Shown: piece after piece, positions 52,664 through 61,585 of the stretch
Layout: every line of letters begins with the position of its first letter
Numbering within the stretch: position 1 is the stretch's first letter
Source: Pseudomonas alcaligenes
GTDB lineage: Bacteria; Pseudomonadota; Gammaproteobacteria; Pseudomonadales; Pseudomonadaceae
Assembly: GCF_041729615.1 (NCBI RefSeq)
Contig: NZ_CP154874.1
Coordinates: forward strand, 1,245,001-1,309,000
DNA length: 64,000 nt
Direction: 5' to 3'
Notes under the pieces: generated by a model
What the model saw: the letters and a program-made list of their open reading frames with translations, nothing else
The model's database searches: none
What the model was told of the DNA's origin: nothing
Program-made: the position numbers and the translations under genes

Positions 52664-53557
52664 TCAGGCCAGCCACGGGGTGACGAGCACGTCGACCACG
52701 TCGCGGTTGATGTTGGTGGCGCCGGCGGCGTTGCGTTCGGCCTTGACCACTTCCAGGGCCTTCTCACGCAGGCTCGGCGGCACGACCAGGAGCTTCGGCC
52801 GGATGCCCAGCGGGCGGCCATGGTCACCCTTGAGGCCCTGCATTGCGGCATAGGCCGCGCCGAAGTTGGTCGCGTCCAGGGTCTGCTTGCTGGCGTAGGC
52901 CAACTGCCAGAGGCCGTAGCCGGCGTTCAGGCGCGCATCCACGCCCCACACGTATTCCTTGCGATCGAACACGTTGTCGTCGGTCTCGGCCGTCTTGGCC
53001 ACGAAGTTGTAGGGCTTGCGCTTCTGCAGGATCAGCGGACGGATCATCCGGGTAGTGTCCAGCAGGTACCACGCGGTGCCGGCGCCGCCCTGGAAGTTGC
53101 TCACCGAGGTTTCCTGGCCGTTGGCGCCGAGCACCGGGTGGTCGGTGTCGAAGAAGTACTGGCCGTCGTAGCACTTGCCGGTGAAACCGCCGGCCAGCAG
53201 GGCATAGACCAGCTCGGCCGGGTGTTCCTTGGCGTCCTGGCCCAGCTGGGCCATCAGCGGGGAGTACACACCGTACTGATCGTCCTCGATCGCCTCGCGG
53301 GGCACGCCCACGGTGTTTTCGAAGCTCTTGTTCTTGATCGAGTACTCGTGCAGGCCGAGGTTCTGCACCACGCGGTCACCGATCCACTCGCGGAATCGGG
53401 TCGTGGCGCCAAGCCAGCCGTAGGTCTCGATGGCGGTGCCGGACTTCACTTCCAGCACCAGCTGGTCGTAGTCGATCGGAGCGCTGGCAAAGGCATTGGC
53501 GAAGGCCGCCTTGAAGCCGGTGTGAAGGATGGCCAGGTTGGCTTTATTGATGATCAT
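52664..53557 (-). CDS. Major capsid protein (Mu gpT-like)
   Basis: A 297-residue Mu-like major head subunit. The start MIINKANLAILHTGFKAAFANAF and later NLGLHEYSIKNKSFENTVGVPREAIEDDQYG are hallmarks of the family. It forms the icosahedral shell around the scaffold. Preceded by the decoration protein, as in related phages. Length is normal. Confidence 0.93.
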   Translation of the reverse strand: MIINKANLAILHTGFKAAFANAFASAPIDYDQLVLEVKSGTAIETYGWLGATTRFREWIGDRVVQNLGLHEYSIKNKSFENTVGVPREAIEDDQYGVYSPLMAQLGQDAKEHPAELVYALLAGGFTGKCYDGQYFFDTDHPVLGANGQETSVSNFQGGAGTAWYLLDTTRMIRPLILQKRKPYNFVAKTAETDDNVFDRKEYVWGVDARLNAGYGLWQLAYASKQTLDATNFGAAYAAMQGLKGDHGRPLGIRPKLLVVPPSLREKALEVVKAERNAAGATNINRDVVDVLVTPWLA

Positions 53558-53572
53558 CTGAGTCTTGCTCCT

Positions 53573-53980
53573 TTAGATCTCGACCCAGACGCCATCGCTA
53601 TCCACGTCGCGGATAACGCCAGCGGCCGATCGGGTGTTGGTGCCATTGGTCTTGGCCACGGTCTGGTCATCGACGATGTAGGCCGTGCCGCCGATGTCGG
53701 CGCGGGTGACTTCGTCGCCGGCCGAGCTGTTGGCGAAGGGGAAGCAGCCGCGGCTGGTCTCCACCCGCTTGTCACCAGCGGCGCCAGTGGAGTTGTCCAC
53801 CTGTTCCTGGGCAACACCGCGCGCCTTGAGGGTGGTCGAGGTGCTGCCCGGAACGGCGTAGCCCGAGGCGTTGATGCACACCAGCGAGCCGGCGTAGATC
53901 TTGGTGGTGGCCGCGACCGGGTCACTGAAGACCTTGGCGTCGCGGCGTTTGGTGTTGCGATCCTTGGCGAGCGCGGTCAT
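53573..53980 (-). CDS. Head decoration/stabilisation protein
   Basis: A 135-residue protein between protease/scaffold and capsid, with beta pattern (IYAGSLVCINASGYAVPGS, GGTAYIVDDQTV) and start MTALAKDRNTKRRDAKV. Position and pattern match capsid-decorating proteins of Mu-like phages, although no name was recognised with certainty. Confidence 0.75.
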   Translation of the reverse strand: MTALAKDRNTKRRDAKVFSDPVAATTKIYAGSLVCINASGYAVPGSTSTTLKARGVAQEQVDNSTGAAGDKRVETSRGCFPFANSSAGDEVTRADIGGTAYIVDDQTVAKTNGTNTRSAAGVIRDVDSDGVWVEI

Positions 53981-53983
53981 GGC

Positions 53984-54541
53984 TTAGGCCTCCTTCGCGG
54001 CTTTGAACTGTTCCGGGGTCAGGCCCATTTGCGAGCACACGGCCTGCTCTTCCTGGGTCAGGCCAGTCTTCTCGTCAGGCACCGGCCGCTGACCATTGGT
54101 CTGGCTGCCGAGCAGGGCCGCGATCGGCGCAGCCTTGTCCAGGTAGGCAGTCAGGGCGGCTCGGTCGGACTTGCCGAGGTCACGCGCCCAGGTCTCCATG
54201 GATGCGTGCAGGCGGCCGTCTTCGAGAGCGCCAGCGATCTCGGCGTCCAGGTCCTTCTGGTCACGCTCTCCGAGGCGAGCAGTGAGCGCGGCGATATCGC
54301 CCTTCAGGCCATCGACGACCGATACCGGAACGAATTTCGACGGATCGGGGGCGCCGGCGGTGGCCTTGGCCTTCAGGCCGGTGCAGGCGGCCAGCAGCGC
54401 TTCGCCGGTAGCCTTGTCATCCAGGCCCAGCAGCTTGCGCAGATCGGTGTTGTGGGCGGAGAGCGCGGCGACCGCCTGCTCTTCGGTGGTGGTGTCGGCC
54501 AGGCCGAGCGCGGCGCATACCGCAAGCAGCAGTGGGTTCAC
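53984..54541 (-). CDS. Internal scaffold protein, in-frame start in the protease gene
   Basis: Within the protease frame a GTG at 54541 (codon 182) has GAGGAAAAACCC just upstream, with GAGG 8 nt from the GTG, a strong ribosome site. It would give a 185-residue product beginning NPLLLAVCAALGL after the initiator and ending with the protease C-terminus. In Mu, gene Z is exactly such a nested scaffold. The coiled-coil-like region (DGLKGDIAALTARLGERDQ) supports a scaffold role. Confidence 0.65.
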   Translation of the reverse strand: MNPLLLAVCAALGLADTTTEEQAVAALSAHNTDLRKLLGLDDKATGEALLAACTGLKAKATAGAPDPSKFVPVSVVDGLKGDIAALTARLGERDQKDLDAEIAGALEDGRLHASMETWARDLGKSDRAALTAYLDKAAPIAALLGSQTNGQRPVPDEKTGLTQEEQAVCSQMGLTPEQFKAAKEA

Positions 54542-55084
54542 GGGTTTTTCCTCTGAGGGTTCATCGAACAAGCCGAACGACGCCGCAGCGCGCAGGCTGA
54601 GTTCCTGCATGCCGTCGATAGCCGGGGCATTGGTGAGCGCGCCCATCTGTACGTCCAGGACGTCGCCAGTGGTCGGGTTGTAAAGGAAGACGGGAGAGAA
54701 ATACTGGTACTCGCCGGTGGCGATGTACTGAGCCGCGCGTGCAGTCAGCTGCACCTTGGCGAACAGACCTTCGCCCTCGCGCCACTCCAGGTCGATGTAC
54801 CAGCCAGCAGCGGGAGCTGGCTGGCCGTTCTCTTCCTTGAGCAGGGTCTGGTGCTCGTAGTCGACCACGCGCTTGTTTTTGCGCGCATGGAAACGCTCGA
54901 TGACCTTGGTGGCGACCGCCGCGTTGATATGCCAGCTCGGCACCTTGATCTCACGACCATCGGACGGCTTGAAGTGGCCGGCAGGGGTTACCTGCAGCCA
55001 GATGGTGTTGTCGGCATCAGCCTGGCCCAGCTCGAAGGAGCAGGCAGCGATGGCGACGGCGAGAGAGAGGGTCTTGGTCTTCAT
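53984..55084 (-). CDS. Prohead protease/scaffold (Mu gpI-like)
   Basis: A 366-residue Mu I-family protein. The N-terminal protease part (residues 1-180) has WLQVTPAGHFKP, VDYEHQTL and EYQYFSPVFLYNPTTGDVLDVQMGALTNAPAI, typical of the family. The C-terminal half is a helical scaffold. It processes the head and is itself cleaved during maturation. Copy B of the phage element lies 33 bp upstream, making this the likely first gene of the head operon. Confidence 0.92.
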   Translation of the reverse strand: MKTKTLSLAVAIAACSFELGQADADNTIWLQVTPAGHFKPSDGREIKVPSWHINAAVATKVIERFHARKNKRVVDYEHQTLLKEENGQPAPAAGWYIDLEWREGEGLFAKVQLTARAAQYIATGEYQYFSPVFLYNPTTGDVLDVQMGALTNAPAIDGMQELSLRAAASFGLFDEPSEEKPVNPLLLAVCAALGLADTTTEEQAVAALSAHNTDLRKLLGLDDKATGEALLAACTGLKAKATAGAPDPSKFVPVSVVDGLKGDIAALTARLGERDQKDLDAEIAGALEDGRLHASMETWARDLGKSDRAALTAYLDKAAPIAALLGSQTNGQRPVPDEKTGLTQEEQAVCSQMGLTPEQFKAAKEA

Positions 55085-55117
55085 GCCGCCAGAGTGGGGC
55101 GGCAGGAGGGGGGAGTC

Positions 55118-55137
55118 TTTTTGGCTGGCGAAAAATC
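55118..55137 (-). promoter_or_regulatory. Phage element copy B: GATTTTTCGCCAGCCAAAAA
   Basis: Identical over 20 bp to copy A, 33 bp before the protease start. A TATAAA-like -10 element sits in GTTTATAAAC (55211-55220) further upstream, so the element may instead lie in a transcribed leader. Confidence 0.65.
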
Positions 55138-55298
55138 GCAGGCGGGGTGTTCGGTGGGGCCTTTTCTACAGAAGCACGCCGAGGGGGGCAATGGCAATGC
55201 CGCTAGGCGTGTTTATAAACGCTAAAAACGGGGGGTATCGCTCCAAGGACGAACATCCGCCGCGGGTAACCCTAGATAAGGGCCTTCTGCGGCCGTTT

Positions 55299-55856
55299 TC
55301 AGCGGGTGGGAAAAAGGTACCTCATGGCGACTCCGGCGATGGCGTAACCGTCCGAGTCGCTCACGCCCAGGAATGGACGAGCCGGTATACGGATCTGGTA
55401 GGCGCCGATGGTCACCCACTGGGCGAAGTTGCTCTTGTGCTTGTTGACGAAGAGGTTGCCCACCTCGCCATTCTTGCCCTGGCGGAAATAGGTCTGCTGG
55501 CTGCGCGCCGCGACATCGATTGTGCCGCCGAAGTGATGGATCGCCGCGTACTGGCGGTTGGTGCCGAACAGCAGCTCGTCGTTGCTCACCTGGTAGCGCA
55601 GGGTGTTCTTCAGGTAGCCGTCCAGTACCAGGATCTTGTCCTGGTTCTTGCGCTTGCGCCGCTGGTAGGCCGGCGACAAGGCCTGCCACGGTGTGCCGTC
55701 TGGCGAGGTTTGGCTGGCGAAGCGCTGGTCGTGGGCGATCAGCAGGTACTCGCCGATATCGCGCAGCAGCGGCTCGGGCCGGCCCATCGCCTGCGCGGCC
55801 TCGTTGATCACCGCCAGCGCGCCGGCGGCATCGAACTCCAGTGTGGCTCCGGCCAT
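55299..55856 (-). CDS. Virion morphogenesis protein (Mu gpG-like, gp31)
   Basis: A 185-residue member of the phage virion morphogenesis family (MuG): GGTIDVAARSQQTYFRQG, ILVLDGYLKNTLRYQV and IPARPFLGVSDSDG are typical. It has a helix-rich N-terminus (NEAAQAMGRPEPLLRDIGEYL). It is needed for tail-to-head steps. It is the last gene of the lysis-to-head transcript before the element-bearing gap (55085-55298). Confidence 0.9.
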   Translation of the reverse strand: MAGATLEFDAAGALAVINEAAQAMGRPEPLLRDIGEYLLIAHDQRFASQTSPDGTPWQALSPAYQRRKRKNQDKILVLDGYLKNTLRYQVSNDELLFGTNRQYAAIHHFGGTIDVAARSQQTYFRQGKNGEVGNLFVNKHKSNFAQWVTIGAYQIRIPARPFLGVSDSDGYAIAGVAMRYLFPTR

Positions 55857-55955
55857 GTTCTGCTCCTATACTGAAATCACCTGATCGAGCGAGAGAGCCC
55901 CTGCCAGGGCCTCCGACCCTACGCTCGCGGGAAACCCGATGTGGCAGCGCCGGGT

Positions 55956-57203
55956 TTAGTTTTGCCTGCGATACAGCCGCACGCCCTGGCGCACCGTCTC
56001 CAGGTACTCATCCTTGTGCGGCGGGAAGGTGGTCACGCCCAGCCAGCCATCCGCACCCACCTCGAACACCGCCACGGCCGGCACCTGCGAGCCTTCAACC
56101 AGGAAGCGCGCAACGTAGCGGCGGCGCACCACCGCCTGGCCAAGAGCGCCGAGCCACTCCAAGCGCGTCCACACCTCGTCCGGGGCCTTCAGGGCATCCG
56201 CCAGCAGGCGCAGCCAGCAACCGCGGCCGTTCTTGTTGGCCTTCAACTGGCCAGTCTTGCGCTCCGTGAAAAGCTCTTTCCCTATCACCAAGCCTTCGCC
56301 CAGCACGTCGCGGAACACCGCAGGGCGCTCCAGGGTGGCGCCGAACTCGGCCAGGTAGCTGCTGGCGTAGGCCTCGTCGGTCAAGCCCTCCGGCAGCAGG
56401 CGCTCGACCGGGGTCACCCTGGGCGGCGGCAGCGGGTCGCCGGCCAGGCGATTGGGCAGGCCCGGCGCGGGTGCAGGGATCAGCTCCTCGTCAGGGCGCG
56501 GACGCGGTACCGCGCTCTCCAGCCTGGCCCGGCCTGGGGTGTACTCGAAGCCGGGGTCAATGCCCTGGGGTACGGTGACGGTGCGCGGCCCGGTGGCACT
56601 GCGCTGGCCGATGGTGCGTTGCTCCCAAACTATGGCCGGCGCCGTATCCGGTCCGGTCTTACCCATGCGCACCAGATCATTCATGCTCAGTGCGCGCACG
56701 CTGCACTGGCAGCCCCAGGCGTTGATCGGGAAGTGGTACTGCCACCAGGGATCGTCCCAGCGCAGGACCATGCCGTTCCAGGCCTCATGCTCGGGCCGCG
56801 GGTGCTCCACCGCATCGCTGTGGATGTACTGCCAGAACGGCCGCTGCTCGCGCACCGCCATCAGCTGCTCATAGCGGCCAGCCATGTAGCTGCTCTGCAG
56901 GTTGGTGTCGTAGATCACCCGCGAGCGCCAGTTGCGGCCGCCGTTGTAGCTCCAGCCATGCTTGGCCACGATGCGGTCGAAGTCCCGGCGGAAATCCTCT
57001 AGGGTGCGGCCCTCTTCGATCGAGCGCTGTACCGCCAGGCGGAAGTCGGCCACCAGCTCGTCGCGGTTGGCGCCCGCGACGACGAAGGCCCAGTCGTGCT
57101 CGCGGCCGTAAACGTCCGTCCAGCCATCGGTGGGCAGGTTCAGCTTGCGCCGCAGGAACTCGTTCTGCTCCTGGAACGGCAGCGACACGGCACTAACGGC
57201 CAC
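55956..57203 (-). CDS. Minor head protein (Mu F-like, gp30)
   Basis: A 415-residue phage minor head protein, SPP1 gp7/Mu F family. Landmarks are GREHDWAFVVAGANRDELVADFRLAV, MAGRYEQLMAVREQRPFWQYIHSDAVEHPRPEHEAWN and YHFPINAWGCQCSV, which contain the family core. The start is a GTG at 57203 with GGAGG 6 nt upstream, overlapping the portal stop by 11 bp; a later GTG at 57188 is also possible. Acts inside the head near the portal. Confidence 0.9.
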   Translation of the reverse strand: MAVSAVSLPFQEQNEFLRRKLNLPTDGWTDVYGREHDWAFVVAGANRDELVADFRLAVQRSIEEGRTLEDFRRDFDRIVAKHGWSYNGGRNWRSRVIYDTNLQSSYMAGRYEQLMAVREQRPFWQYIHSDAVEHPRPEHEAWNGMVLRWDDPWWQYHFPINAWGCQCSVRALSMNDLVRMGKTGPDTAPAIVWEQRTIGQRSATGPRTVTVPQGIDPGFEYTPGRARLESAVPRPRPDEELIPAPAPGLPNRLAGDPLPPPRVTPVERLLPEGLTDEAYASSYLAEFGATLERPAVFRDVLGEGLVIGKELFTERKTGQLKANKNGRGCWLRLLADALKAPDEVWTRLEWLGALGQAVVRRRYVARFLVEGSQVPAVAVFEVGADGWLGVTTFPPHKDEYLETVRQGVRLYRRQN

Positions 57204-58758
57204 CGGCGGCCTCCTGCAGGATCTCCAGCCGGCCCTGCAGCGCAGCGGCGGCCAGGGCCTGGGCCATGGCATCGGCGTACTGCTCCAGGCTCATGTCCGG
57301 CAGCAGCTGCTCGAGGCCGTCGCGGATCTGCTCTAGGGACTCGGCCCGCTGCACCAGGTCGCGGATCTGCTTGATCCAGGCCCCTGTCGCAGGCTGCAGC
57401 TGATCGTCGAGCTGCTCGGCGGCGGTCGCCGCGGGGCGCTGGGCGGTGGTCACCGCCTTGGCCGCCGGTGGAGCGGCGGGCGGCAGCGCTGCCGGCTCGG
57501 CGGCGAGCACCAGGACGTCCTCATCACCTTCGGGCTCGGGAATCGCCAGGCGCTCCTGGGCCCACTGCCGCGGTACCTTTACGCCCATCTTCACCAGGGG
57601 CGGCAGCGCTTCGGCGTAGTGCGCCAGATCCTCCGGCTCGCGGGTGATGAGCTGGAGTCGCGGGCAGCGACGCCAGTCGCTGACCAGGTTGTTGAGCAGG
57701 CCGATCGGGTAGACCAGCTGGCGGCTGATCGACAGGCTGATCTGCTTGGCGTCCGAGTTGCGTAGCTCCTGACGCACCTCGTTGTGAACGTTGCCCAGGG
57801 CGTTGGTGCTGCTCTTGCCGTCCGCCTGGCTAGTCAGCGTGCCGCCGAGGATGGCTTTGCTCTGGGTGCGCTCGCACCAGTCGATCATCAGCTGGAAGGC
57901 TGCCGGGTCGCCCTCGGCGGCGTTCAGGAAGTCCAGCTCCATGCCGATCGGGATGATGCCGGCCGCGTTGTGGCCCAGCGCGGCCAGGGCGCGCAGCAGG
58001 GTCAGCTTCTCCCTCTCGGTGGCACCCGAGGGGTATTTGCCCACCCGCATGGGGATGCCGTAGATCTCCAGGAACTCGGCCAGGTCGCCCACGCTGTAGT
58101 TCTTGAACAGGTACGGCCACACCAGCACGCGGAACAGCGCCGAGCGCTCCAGATAGCCGCTCTTGGCCTTGTGGGTATGCACGAGCCAGCCGAACGGCTG
58201 CAGCGGCTCGCCGCCGGCCGCGCCGCGCAGGCGGATTTCCTGCTGTTGGCCACGCACCAGCTGGAACCAGGACTGCGGCCGGTGGATGGCGGCCCGCGGC
58301 AACCAGCTACCATCGACCCGGTGCCAGCCATCGTACTCCAGGCAAGCAAAGCCCTTGCCGATGGCGTCGGTGACGTCGAACAGCAGATCATCGAAGTCGT
58401 CCAGGCCCTCCAGCAGGCTGGCCAGCGCAACAGCGGCATCCTTCTCGGCCTTGGTGGCGTTGGCCGGAGGCACCATCTGCCACTCCAGGCCCTGCACCGC
58501 GCGGCGGCGCTTTCCCATCTCGGCGTGGATGTGGCCGTCCTTCTCCTCCATGTCCTCGAACAGCTCGTACTGGCCGACGATATCGCCTTGCTCAGCGGCA
58601 TCCAGAATCTGGGCAAGCCTGCTAGGCGTAAGGCCACGGGACGGGTGATTGCCGACCTCATGGTGCAGGCTGGTCAGGTGGGCGGTCTGCGGTTCGCGCA
58701 GCTCGCCGATGCGGATGGGCTGGCCATCGGGACCAAGGATGCGAGAAGTGGTCACCAT
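57193..58758 (-). CDS. Portal protein (Mu gp29-like, DUF935)
   Basis: A 521-residue DUF935 portal protein: VTTSRILGPDGQPIRIGELREPQTA at the start, LFVLVWPYLFKNYS-type core, AEFLEIYGIPMRVGKYPSGATEREK and GTLTSQADGKSSTNALGNVHNEVRQELR. It forms the DNA channel of the head. The ATG at 58758 overlaps the terminase stop by 7 bp. The 878-residue open frame to 59829 is an artefact reading antisense-like sequence within terminase. Confidence 0.93.
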   Translation of the reverse strand: MVTTSRILGPDGQPIRIGELREPQTAHLTSLHHEVGNHPSRGLTPSRLAQILDAAEQGDIVGQYELFEDMEEKDGHIHAEMGKRRRAVQGLEWQMVPPANATKAEKDAAVALASLLEGLDDFDDLLFDVTDAIGKGFACLEYDGWHRVDGSWLPRAAIHRPQSWFQLVRGQQQEIRLRGAAGGEPLQPFGWLVHTHKAKSGYLERSALFRVLVWPYLFKNYSVGDLAEFLEIYGIPMRVGKYPSGATEREKLTLLRALAALGHNAAGIIPIGMELDFLNAAEGDPAAFQLMIDWCERTQSKAILGGTLTSQADGKSSTNALGNVHNEVRQELRNSDAKQISLSISRQLVYPIGLLNNLVSDWRRCPRLQLITREPEDLAHYAEALPPLVKMGVKVPRQWAQERLAIPEPEGDEDVLVLAAEPAALPPAAPPAAKAVTTAQRPAATAAEQLDDQLQPATGAWIKQIRDLVQRAESLEQIRDGLEQLLPDMSLEQYADAMAQALAAAALQGRLEILQEAAGGR

Positions 58759-60392
58759 GCTGAAGACTCCGGTAGTTCGATGTCGCTGTCGTTGCTGCCC
58801 ACGTTGTCGAAGCCGCGGCTGTGGCGGGGCAAGGCGGTGAAGTCGATCAGGCCGCCCTCCATGAAGCTGGCGCGCACGGCCATGACCAGGGCAATGGCCG
58901 AGTCGCCGTGGCGCTTGGCCTTGGCGCTGGTGCTCTCCAGATCCTTGGTCCGGCCCTTGTCGATCACCGGCACGCCTTTCTCGACCTTGATCGAGAGCAG
59001 ATCGTCCAGGGTGTTCTGGTGCCGCGGGATCTGCAGGTTGAACGCCTCGAACTCGCCCTTGAGCTTGGGCATCCACAGCGCGTACCAGGCCAGGTTGAGC
59101 TGCACCTGCTCGACGAGGCCAGCGCCATAGTGCAGCGCCGCCTGCTCGGCCAGGTAGCCGCCGTTGCCGGTGGCGTCGAACGCCAGGCCGGTGAGACGCG
59201 GCAGGCGATCGCAGATGAAGAACATGATGTCGCGCTGCGCCTCGTAGGTGAGGTTGCGCAGCTCTACCTGGAACGGCACGCGCTTGCGCAGCAGCGGATC
59301 GATCTGCAGTGGGGTGAACACGGTCAGGTCGCCACGGCGGGCAAAGTCCTCGCCGAAGGTGTGGCGGTTGCGGTCGCTCAGGCGGGCCAGCTCGGGCAGC
59401 AGGTTCTCTTCGCACCAGGTGCGAATCTCGGCCGTGCGCATCTCCGGCGTCCAGCTCTCGAAGCCCTCCGGGGCCTCGTAGCGGTAAATGCGGATGGAGT
59501 GGTCGGCCACCATCGCCTGCTCGATCAGCACACGGGTCAGGTAGGCACCGCCGCTCTTCTTCGGCACGCAGCCGTATTCCTCGTCGGCGCTCTCGATGTT
59601 CGGGGCGTTCTTGTACAGCCCGTCTCGCCACTTCTTCTCGGCCTCGGGCGACCACTCCTGGCCAGTGACATAGCAGATCCGCCTGTAGAGGCCCTGGGCG
59701 ATCGCATCGTCCAGGGTAATGCGGTGGATGCTGTAATCCTTGCGGCCTTCGCGGGCGTCCTGGATGTAGGTGTTGAAGGGATTGTCGACGCCATTGTGGG
59801 TACTGATCAGGCGCACCTTGTTGCCCCACATGGTCAGCGCCAGGGCCGCCTTGAGCAGTTCCTCCAGGGACTCATGGAAGGCCGCCTCGTCGATCACTAC
59901 GTCGCCCTGCAGGCCGCGCAGGTTGCTCGGCCGGCTGCTCAGCGCCTGGATCTTCCGCCCCGACTTGGGGAAGCGGATCATGTAGGTGAGGATTTCTTCC
60001 TTCTTGCCCGAGTCCCAGAAGGTCTGCTCGTAGACGTCAGCCTCGGCCAGCTCGTTGAAGGCCTTGGCGAACAGCGCGCAGGCGGCGATGTACTCCAGCG
60101 CCATCTCCTGCTTGCTGCCGACGTAGAAGGTGTTGCAGCCACCACGGCGGCGCGGCTTGGCGGCGTTGATCACGTTGCGCCCGGCCTCGGCCCAGGTCAG
60201 GCCGGTGCGGCGGGACTTCTCCGCGATCATGATCTGGCTCTCGTCCTCGAACCACTTCTGCTGGTACGGCAGGAACACCGCATCGCTGCCCGGCACGGCC
60301 TGGGCGATATCCTGCGGAACCTCCACGCCGTGCAGGGCCATCTCTTCCTGCAGATCGATCTTGCGGGCCGGGCTGGTGGCCTTGAGGCTCAT
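58752..60392 (-). CDS. Terminase large subunit (Mu gp28-like)
   Basis: A 546-residue DNA-packaging ATPase/nuclease. The Walker A equivalent is EKSRRTGLTWA, Walker B GDVVIDEAAF, followed by ISTHNG (coupling). C-terminal nuclease acidic residues are in GLAFDATGNGGYLAE and RHGDSAIALVMA. It cuts and packages DNA headful, here from inserted phage copies as in Mu. Length is normal. Confidence 0.95.
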   Translation of the reverse strand: MSLKATSPARKIDLQEEMALHGVEVPQDIAQAVPGSDAVFLPYQQKWFEDESQIMIAEKSRRTGLTWAEAGRNVINAAKPRRRGGCNTFYVGSKQEMALEYIAACALFAKAFNELAEADVYEQTFWDSGKKEEILTYMIRFPKSGRKIQALSSRPSNLRGLQGDVVIDEAAFHESLEELLKAALALTMWGNKVRLISTHNGVDNPFNTYIQDAREGRKDYSIHRITLDDAIAQGLYRRICYVTGQEWSPEAEKKWRDGLYKNAPNIESADEEYGCVPKKSGGAYLTRVLIEQAMVADHSIRIYRYEAPEGFESWTPEMRTAEIRTWCEENLLPELARLSDRNRHTFGEDFARRGDLTVFTPLQIDPLLRKRVPFQVELRNLTYEAQRDIMFFICDRLPRLTGLAFDATGNGGYLAEQAALHYGAGLVEQVQLNLAWYALWMPKLKGEFEAFNLQIPRHQNTLDDLLSIKVEKGVPVIDKGRTKDLESTSAKAKRHGDSAIALVMAVRASFMEGGLIDFTALPRHSRGFDNVGSNDSDIELPESSAW

Positions 60393-60393
60393 A

Positions 60394-60942
60394 TCAGGCT
60401 TTCCCCAGCAGGATGCCGCGAATGCGGTTTTCGAGCTGCTCGCTCATGCCGTCGCTGCCGCGCAGCTCTTCCAGGCGTTGCTCCTGCTCGGCCAGCAGGG
60501 CCTCGCGGGCTTCCTTCTCGATGGCGCGGCGTTCCTCGCGACTCACCTTGCGGGCAGCCAGCACATCCTTGGCGGCGCGGGCCAGTTTGCGCACGTCGTC
60601 AACGGTGGTCTCTTCATCCACCTGCGCGCCCAGAGCGGCATGTGTGGTCAGCGTGGTGATGGACTGCACCATCAGAGCGCCGGCCTTATCGTCCGGGTTC
60701 TCGCCCAGCTCTTCCACCAGCAGGCTGGCCATCGCCTGCTGCTCGCGCAGGCGCTTGGTCATCTCGTCGAAGCTGACCTTGTAGCGGCCGATCGCCGATC
60801 GGCTGGGCCGGTCCTCGCTGGGGAAGCGAGACTGCAGCTCCTCGATGAGCTCGTCCAGGGTGAGGCGGTTCTCGCGCAGGCTGCGCTCGATATACGAGCG
60901 CACCGCCGGGTCGAGCTTGTCGATGCTGGATTTGCGCCCCAT
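60394..60942 (-). CDS. Mu gp27-like protein (DUF3486), probable small terminase
   Basis: A 182-residue helical protein: MGRKSSIDKLDPAVRSYIER, then a helix-turn-helix-like LTLDELIEELQSRF and SAIGRYKVSFDEM, and a long coiled coil (REERRAIEKEAREALLAEQEQRLEELR). It matches DUF3486 of Mu gp27. Likely DNA-recognition terminase subunit. It precedes terminase by 1 bp. Confidence 0.9.
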   Translation of the reverse strand: MGRKSSIDKLDPAVRSYIERSLRENRLTLDELIEELQSRFPSEDRPSRSAIGRYKVSFDEMTKRLREQQAMASLLVEELGENPDDKAGALMVQSITTLTTHAALGAQVDEETTVDDVRKLARAAKDVLAARKVSREERRAIEKEAREALLAEQEQRLEELRGSDGMSEQLENRIRGILLGKA

Positions 60943-60944
60943 GG

Positions 60945-61247
60945 TCAGGGCCTCGGCTTGCTGACGCCCGGTACCGAGGCGCGGCCGGCGGCTACGTCGG
61001 CGCCGCGCTCGGTCAGGGTGACTACCAGGACGGAGCCGATATCCTCGACCTTGACCAGGCCCTGCTCACCGAGCCAGGTGAGCTCGGCCTTCACCTGGTC
61101 GCGACTCGGGTGGTGCCCGAACTCGCCCAGCAGACTGGTCAGCACGGAAGAGTTGGAGCGGTACTGCGGCAGCTCCGAGAGGATGCGCAGCATCACCAGG
61201 CGCTGGTCCTGGCGCAGGTAGTCGGCGAATTGTTGGTTGCTCATCAC
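60945..61247 (-). CDS. Mu gp26-like protein (VpaChn25_0724 family)
   Basis: A 100-residue protein with winged-helix-like pattern (QDQRLVMLRILSELPQYRSNSSVL, SRDQVKAELTWLGEQGLVKVEDIG, VVTLTERGADVAAG), as in the gp26 family. Probably a DNA-binding helper of packaging or late control. Starts 4-bp overlapped with the DUF2730 gene stop. Confidence 0.87.
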   Translation of the reverse strand: MMSNQQFADYLRQDQRLVMLRILSELPQYRSNSSVLTSLLGEFGHHPSRDQVKAELTWLGEQGLVKVEDIGSVLVVTLTERGADVAAGRASVPGVSKPRP

Positions 61248-61585
61248 GGCCTCGCGTTGTTCAGCAGGTAGTCATTGATGCGGTCGACGCTGCGGGTCAA
61301 AGGGTCGAGCGCTTTGGCCACCCCCGCGAGCTCGACTTTGATCGCTTTCATGTCCCCGGCCAGATCGGCGAGCTCACCAGCCAGCTCGGTCAGCTGCTCG
61401 CTGTCAGGCAGGTGCTTCATGCTTTGCTCGAGCACCAGGATGCGGTTGTCCTGCCCGGTGAGGCGGGTGGCCAGCTGCTCGGCCTCGGCCTTCGAGCTGG
61501 AGCGCCTGGCGGCCATCAGGGAGTACAGGCCCACCAGGGCGGTGAAGGCGAACTGGCCGGCGCGCAGCGCGAAGTCCAAATCCAT
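61244..61585 (-). CDS. Mu gp25-like protein (DUF2730)
   Basis: A 113-residue protein with an N-terminal membrane segment (FALRAGQFAFTALVGLYSLMA) and a coiled-coil remainder (EQLATRLTGQDNRILVLEQSM, LAGELADLAGDMKAIK). The layout equals DUF2730 of Mu-like phages. Role unknown, possibly linked to lysis or membrane-bound packaging. Overlaps Rz stop by one base. Confidence 0.87.
   Translation of the reverse strand: MDLDFALRAGQFAFTALVGLYSLMAARRSSSKAEAEQLATRLTGQDNRILVLEQSMKHLPDSEQLTELAGELADLAGDMKAIKVELAGVAKALDPLTRSVDRINDYLLNNARP

Noticed and set aside
55956-57272. Extended start of the minor head protein at 57272
   Set aside because: The first 23 residues would lie antisense-like within the portal gene; GTG 57203 has a GGAGG site and the usual N-terminus.
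57193-59829. 878-residue continuous minus-strand frame
   Set aside because: The upstream third lies out of frame within terminase; the portal starts at 58758 with its typical N-terminus.
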